Source of the DNA: Methanobacterium sp.
GTDB lineage: Archaea; Methanobacteriota; Methanobacteria; Methanobacteriales; Methanobacteriaceae
DNA length: 22,423 nt
Direction: 5' to 3'
Assembly: GCA_003158115.1 (NCBI GenBank)
Contig: PMGM01000053.1
Coordinates: forward strand, 6,731 to 29,153
The position numbers and the translations under genes are program-made. This document shows positions 18,248 to 22,423 of this stretch, piece after piece. How positions within the stretch are numbered: position 1 is the stretch's first letter; each line of letters begins with the position of its first letter. The notes beneath the pieces are model-generated. The model made no database searches. It saw only the letters and a program-made list of their open reading frames with translations, and was not told the origin of the DNA.

Positions 18248-18490
18248 ATGGAGGATATCGGAGAATTGAAACTATTAGAAAGAATATTATTGCTTATTAA
18301 AGATTATAATGATACTTATAAACCTGAACTATACGATTCAAAAGTAGATTTAAAAGCTGTAAAACGTAGCTGGATTAAAAATGAAGATTATGGAACAATG
18401 GAACTGAGACATTGGGAGATAGGATTAGAAGAAGTTCAAGATCAAATAAAAAAAATTGAAAAACATAGACTAAATTTAGACTATAAATAG
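18248..18490 (+). CDS. Hypothetical 80-residue protein
   Basis: Unrecognised soluble protein. A very good ribosome site (GGAGGGG at 18236-18242, five bases before the ATG) fixes the start at 18248 rather than an upstream in-frame ATG at 18185. Residues 5-22 (GELKLLERILLLIKDYND) form an amphipathic helix, and 56-74 (WEIGLEEVQDQIKKIEKHR) a second Glu/Lys-rich helix with coiled-coil character; a basic stretch with KAVKRSW lies between. No membrane segment or enzyme motif is seen. It stands alone, with 266 bases before the next gene. It may be a small binding or adaptor protein, but nothing proves this. Confidence 0.75.
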   Translation: MEDIGELKLLERILLLIKDYNDTYKPELYDSKVDLKAVKRSWIKNEDYGTMELRHWEIGLEEVQDQIKKIEKHRLNLDYK

Positions 18491-18756
18491 CAAATAAATA
18501 TAAATCCTTATATTATTTATTTTGAAATTATATCATCGTAGAATTATTTTAATGATCTAGTTGATGATAGATTTGAAGTTAAATCATAAATAATTAAAAT
18601 GAATAAATTTATGGTCTTATTATCTCAGAATATCAACTCTTAATTTATCAAATCAAGTTATATTAATATAAAAAAATATATGTATTTATGATCTGAATTT
18701 AGATTAGACCTTTAATTAATATTTAAAATATTTTATTAAATACTAAAAAAGATACC

Positions 18757-19410
18757 ATGTGTGCCAAAAACAGTAGTAAGGTTGATAAATCCATTGATTT
18801 TATAATAGAAAAATTGGAAGAAATATATGCCCTTAGAATCTTTGAAGACAGCGATCCATTCAGGGTTCTTATTAGAACAATCTTATCACAACGTACAAGG
18901 GATGAAAATACAGACGCTGCGTCTGCATTACTTTTTTCAAAGTTTTCAACCCCCGAAGCCATTGCATTTGCACCAGTTGAGGAAGTTGAGTTACTGATTA
19001 AAAAATCTGGTTTTTATCATGTCAAAGCACGAAGGGTTAAGGAAGTTTCCAGGATAATACATGAAGACTACGATGATATAGTACCAGATAATCTTAAAGA
19101 ACTATTAAGCCTCCCCGGAGTGGGAAGAAAAACTGCCAACTGTGTACTGGTCTATGGATTCCATGAAGACGCTATTCCTGTAGATGTTCATGTTCATAGA
19201 ATATCAAATCGTATAGGACTTGTTAACACCAAAAATCCTGATGAAACAGAGTTAGAACTTATGAAAGTAGTTCCCAAGAAGTATTGGTTACCGTTAAATG
19301 ACCTTTTTGTACAGTTTGGTCAAACCATCTGCAGACCAATAGGACCAAAACATGAAATTTGCCCAATTGCAGAGCTGTGTGATTACTACCATGAAATCCA
19401 ACAAGAATAG
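18757..19410 (+). CDS. nth: Endonuclease III (DNA glycosylase/AP lyase)
   Basis: 217-residue base-excision repair enzyme that removes oxidised pyrimidines and cleaves the abasic site. The helix-hairpin-helix reads LPGVGRKTA (119-127) with catalytic Lys125, and the catalytic Asp143 lies in [24 protein letters not shown] (38-52) is the conserved Q-x-x-D-like N-terminal segment. The C-terminal iron-sulfur loop reads Cys192-x6-His199-x2-Cys202-x5-Cys208, so the second cluster Cys of the family is His here. No strong Shine-Dalgarno precedes the ATG; a TATA-like TTTAAATA-type tract upstream (about 18719-18740) would give a near-leaderless message. T-rich sequence at 19441-19470 probably ends it. 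Confidence 0.94.
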   Translation: MCAKNSSKVDKSIDFIIEKLEEIYALRIFEDSDPFRVLIRTILSQRTRDENTDAASALLFSKFSTPEAIAFAPVEEVELLIKKSGFYHVKARRVKEVSRIIHEDYDDIVPDNLKELLSLPGVGRKTANCVLVYGFHEDAIPVDVHVHRISNRIGLVNTKNPDETELELMKVVPKKYWLPLNDLFVQFGQTICRPIGPKHEICPIAELCDYYHEIQQE

Positions 19411-19600
19411 ATCATGAAATTATAAATTTGAATATTATTATTTATCTATTATTTTTTCTCTTTTTTTTTAATAGTATTAAATAGCCTTTATATGAATAAT
19501 AATATATTACTAATAATCCAATTATTAAACAATTATTATTAATTTCAGTTATATAATTTGGATGTATTTATTACTAAAATATTAAAAATCGGAGAACTAT

Positions 19601-21811
19601 ATGAATCCTTATGCCTTCATATCCCTTTTATCATCCATAATAGCTTTATTACTTGGGAATTTCATTTATTATAAAAATCCTAATAATCGATTAAACAAAT
19701 TAATTGCGATCATATGTCTTCTTGTAGCTTACTTAGCATTTGTAGAATACGGTATGAGACAGTCCGAAACAATATCTGCAGCATACTTCTGGCTAAAGGC
19801 TTCCTCACTATGGCCGTTTCTAATGCCGATTCTCCTAGTTATAGTTTTAGAGGTTACTAAAAGAATTAATATTTTGAAAAATAAAATTTTCATAATTTTA
19901 CTCTTTACACCATCTGTAATCATATTCTTAATAAGTTTTTTAACAAATCAACTAAATAATGGACTGGTATTAAAATATTGGGGATGGAATGAAGTTTTAT
20001 CAACAAATTTATTATTATTCTCAATTACAAGTATATGGATAATATTTTTAGGAATTGCTACAATAATTATTAGTTATACTTATTATAGAAAAAGCATTGG
20101 AATGGAAAAAGTTCAAATATTCTATATATTAACTGGTTTAACTGTTGTTTTGATTTTGAGCCTGATAACTGAATTAATTCTTCCCGTCTTTTCAGTTAAT
20201 TTTCCTGAATTAACCTATACATCAGCATCACTCGGACTTATTTTTATTTCCTATGGAGTTGCAAATTACAGATTACCCTCCCTTACACCTACTATCGCGA
20301 CTAATGAAATAGTTGCAAATATAAGTAATTTTATGGTTATAACAGATTGTTTTAAACATATTAACTATGTTAATCCTGTGGGTCTGAAACTTCTAGGCTA
20401 CAATGAAAATGAGATCATTGGATGTGATTTGGATCTGATCATCCCGTTAAACGTTGGTATAGATTCAAATGAGCCATATAAAGAGAATGTTGAAGACTTT
20501 GAAACGCTGTTAAAATTAAAAAATGGGTTATCTGTTCCCATCCTTTTGTCTAAATCGTTTATTTCAAAAAAATCAAATGTATTGGGAATTCTTTATATAG
20601 GTACAGATATTAGTGAAAGGAAAGCTGTTGAAAATAAAAAACGCGCTGTTACAAGGCAAACAATTAGTTGTCAGAATGTATTGCTTGAACTTTACAAGGA
20701 AGATTTTTCAATTCTAGAAACAACCCTCAAACATCTAACTGAAACTGTTTCTAAAACTCTTAACATTGATCGTGTTAGTTTATGGTTTTTTAATGAGGAT
20801 AAAAGTATTTTAAACTGTTCTGATCTCTATAAATTAGATGATCATATCCATGAAAAAGGATCTAGCCGGGATACCAAAGATTATCCAATTTACATACATG
20901 CACTTGAAACATGCCACAATATAACAGCTGAAGATGCTTCAACAAATCCAGACACAACGGAATTAAGAGAGGATTATATTAAACCCAATGGCATTATTTC
21001 GATGTTAAACGTTCCAATATGGCTTCAAAAAGAAATGATTGGGGTATTGTCTATGGAACAAACTGGAAATAGTAAAACTTGGACATTCGAAGAGCAGGAT
21101 TTTGCTGCTTCGGTGTCATACATTTTATCTCTTACATTAGAAGCCTCCAAGAGAGATAAAGCCCAGAAACAAATTGTAAGATCCCTTGAAGAGAAAAATG
21201 TATTGCTCAGAGAAATTCATCATCGTGTTAAAAACAACATGCAGATCATCTCAAGCCTGCTCAGTTTACAGTCCAACAACATTGAAAATCCTGAAATGAA
21301 AGATATTTTTAGCCAAAGTCAAAACAGAGTAAAATCAATGTCTATGATACATGAACAGCTTTATCAAACTGATGATCTTGCAAAAATTGATTTTAAAAGT
21401 TATGTTAACGGACTCATAAAAAGTCTTTTTCAGATATACTCGGCCAATCAGAAGCAAATTGAATGGGAAGTAAATGTTAAAGATGTGAAATTAGATATTG
21501 AAACAGCTATTCCCTGCGGTCTCATTATTAATGAACTTGTAAGCAATTCTTTGAAACATGCATTCATAAACAGACAATATGGAAAGATCTGTTTTAACAT
21601 GATAAGAGACAAGAACATGATAAACTTTAAAGTGTCTGATAATGGAATAGGTATTCCTGACAATTTACAAATAGAAAATACATCCACTCTGGGCTTAAAT
21701 CTTGTTAAAACATTAGTTAATCAATTAGAAGGGGATTTAACAATTGAACAGGATAATGGAATCTCATATGATGTGATTTTTAGAGAAATGCAGTATAAGG
21801 AACACAACTAA
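19601..21811 (+). CDS. Membrane sensor histidine kinase (7TM-PAS-GAF-HisKA_2-HATPase)
   Basis: 736-residue sensor kinase. Residues 1-222 hold about seven hydrophobic segments (an N-terminal 7TM histidine-kinase sensing region); a PAS domain spans about 235-345 (ANISNFMVITD, NPVGLKLLGY, GTDISERKAVE), and a GAF domain about 360-515 (LNIDRVSLWFF, LNVPIWLQKEMIGVLSMEQ, WTFEEQDFAA). The dimerisation/phosphoacceptor part is HisKA_2 type (LREIHHRVKNNMQIISSLL, His540/His541), followed by the ATPase with N-box INELVSNSLKHAF (643-655), G1 DNGIG (680-684) and G2 GLNLVKTL (698-705). GGAG at 19590-19593 precedes the ATG. No response regulator is adjacent, so it is an orphan kinase here; the stimulus is unknown. 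Confidence 0.93.
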   Translation: MNPYAFISLLSSIIALLLGNFIYYKNPNNRLNKLIAIICLLVAYLAFVEYGMRQSETISAAYFWLKASSLWPFLMPILLVIVLEVTKRINILKNKIFIILLFTPSVIIFLISFLTNQLNNGLVLKYWGWNEVLSTNLLLFSITSIWIIFLGIATIIISYTYYRKSIGMEKVQIFYILTGLTVVLILSLITELILPVFSVNFPELTYTSASLGLIFISYGVANYRLPSLTPTIATNEIVANISNFMVITDCFKHINYVNPVGLKLLGYNENEIIGCDLDLIIPLNVGIDSNEPYKENVEDFETLLKLKNGLSVPILLSKSFISKKSNVLGILYIGTDISERKAVENKKRAVTRQTISCQNVLLELYKEDFSILETTLKHLTETVSKTLNIDRVSLWFFNEDKSILNCSDLYKLDDHIHEKGSSRDTKDYPIYIHALETCHNITAEDASTNPDTTELREDYIKPNGIISMLNVPIWLQKEMIGVLSMEQTGNSKTWTFEEQDFAASVSYILSLTLEASKRDKAQKQIVRSLEEKNVLLREIHHRVKNNMQIISSLLSLQSNNIENPEMKDIFSQSQNRVKSMSMIHEQLYQTDDLAKIDFKSYVNGLIKSLFQIYSANQKQIEWEVNVKDVKLDIETAIPCGLIINELVSNSLKHAFINRQYGKICFNMIRDKNMINFKVSDNGIGIPDNLQIENTSTLGLNLVKTLVNQLEGDLTIEQDNGISYDVIFREMQYKEHN

Positions 21812-21892
21812 AAAAAAATAAAAAAAATAGATTGAAATTTAAAGTAAGGTTCAGAGAATATTTATTTATTAAAAAATTTGTATAAATGAAAA

Positions 21893-21944
21893 TTTTGGAT
21901 CTAATAACTTAATTTAATTAGTTATCCAAAAATTCATTTTTTTT
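21893..21944. terminator. Hairpin terminator between converging genes
   Basis: TTTTGGAT (21893-21900) pairs with ATCCAAAA (21924-21931), with a further AACT/AGTT pairing inside, and is followed by eight T (21937-21944). It can end the histidine kinase transcript; the T/A tracts on the other side could also serve the minus-strand gene. Confidence 0.55.
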
Positions 21945-21949
21945 ATAGA

Positions 21950-22423
21950 CTATTTTCCTAGATCTGCTACTTCTCGAGCAAATGATTCTAGAACCTTTTT
22001 AGAAAGCCCCTCAACAAATTTGAGGGATCCAGCACATTCATGTCCTCCACCATCTATTCCGGCTTCTGGTATTTCAATAGCTAATTTTGATACGATTTCG
22101 TTTAGGTTAAATCCAAACATCTCATTAACTGCATCTGTAGCTCTTATAACACTGAAATCAGGGCCATATGCCAGGGTTATTATTGGTGTTTCTTCACCAT
22201 ACTTCTGTACTATGTTGTCATGAACAAATCCACAAGTCTTTCCAGGTGCAGGGAAAGTGAATTTATGAGCATACTTTTCCACATCTAACACATTGAATAT
22301 AACACCATTAGGAAGTTTTTGAGTTTTTAAATTTGGAAGTGCTGCTCTAAGTTGGGTTTGAACCCTTTTCATAGACTCGTTGTATAGTGCATCTATTAGT
22401 TTTGCATGTTTGTCCTTATTTCC
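21950..22423 (-). CDS. DHH/DHHA1 family phosphoesterase, RecJ-like (5' end outside window)
   Basis: C-terminal 157 residues of a DHH-superfamily protein; the frame stays open to the window edge, so the ATG at 22372 is internal. The DHHA1 hallmark GIDGGGHECAGS is present near the C-terminus, and LAYGPDFSVIRATD forms the beta-strand before it. The DHH catalytic motifs would lie in the missing N-terminal part. Archaeal proteins of this type are RecJ-like single-strand exonucleases (including the GINS-associated form) or oligonucleotide phosphodiesterases; the visible part cannot separate them. Its stop converges on the histidine kinase with a hairpin terminator between. Confidence 0.87.
   Translation of the reverse strand, partial: GNKDKHAKLIDALYNESMKRVQTQLRAALPNLKTQKLPNGVIFNVLDVEKYAHKFTFPAPGKTCGFVHDNIVQKYGEETPIITLAYGPDFSVIRATDAVNEMFGFNLNEIVSKLAIEIPEAGIDGGGHECAGSLKFVEGLSKKVLESFAREVADLGK

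Noticed and set aside
19490..19550. AATAATAAT...ATTATTATT repeats before the histidine kinase
   Set aside because: Low-complexity A/T sequence; pairing is possible but not distinguishable from composition.
1..22423. tRNA genes and CRISPR arrays
   Set aside because: No GTTCGANNC T-loop with matching arms was seen in the gaps, and no regularly spaced repeats were found; a covariance-model scan was not possible here.

Overview
The window looks like a chromosomal segment of an AT-rich methanogenic archaeon, most likely Methanobacteriales and close to Methanobacterium. The evidence is the archaeal-type PheT, the secF-secD gene order, a free-standing PyrI regulatory subunit, an archaeal RecJ-like DHH protein, AT-rich TATA-type promoters and U-rich terminators. 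The assignment comes from recognising protein families by eye, not from a database search. No rRNA, tRNA or CRISPR array was recognised.

Layout. (1) 1-1961: arginine biosynthesis, argB (5' end cut by the window) then argC. (2) 2298-4987: a small flavodoxin, then secF-secD joined by an ATGA overlap. (3) 5229-5807: a PsbP-like membrane-anchored protein broken by two compensating frameshifts. (4) 6118-7070: pyrI, with a striking pair of matching palindromes flanking its TATA box, then a YjbQ-family gene. (5) 7103-9284, minus strand: pheT preceded by a small membrane protein rich in His/Glu/Asp. (6) 9285-10423: a gene graveyard holding the remains of a tyrosine-recombinase N-terminus (+) and two adjacent decayed kaiB genes (-). 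(7) 10424-12542, minus strand: an Hsp20 chaperone and a B12-binding-fold radical SAM protein. (8) 13048-17455: a tightly overlapped operon valS-aroA-small GTPase. (9) 17530-17949, minus strand: two very small membrane proteins, one only 55 codons, that are clear paralogues sharing an R-H-x-F-W-x-R-L-x-V-N-I motif. (10) 18248-19410: an unknown 80-residue protein and endonuclease III with an unusual His at one iron-sulfur ligand position. (11) 19601-21811: a membrane sensor histidine kinase (7TM-PAS-GAF-HisKA_2-HATPase). (12) 21950-22423, minus strand: the C-terminal part of a DHH/DHHA1 (RecJ-like) protein running off the window.

Most of the window is housekeeping (amino acid and pyrimidine synthesis, tRNA charging, protein export, DNA repair). 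The accessory, less explained parts are the 9.3-10.4 kb graveyard, the paralogous mini-membrane proteins at 17.5-17.95 kb, the His-rich membrane protein at 8.9-9.3 kb, and the palindromic control region of pyrI.
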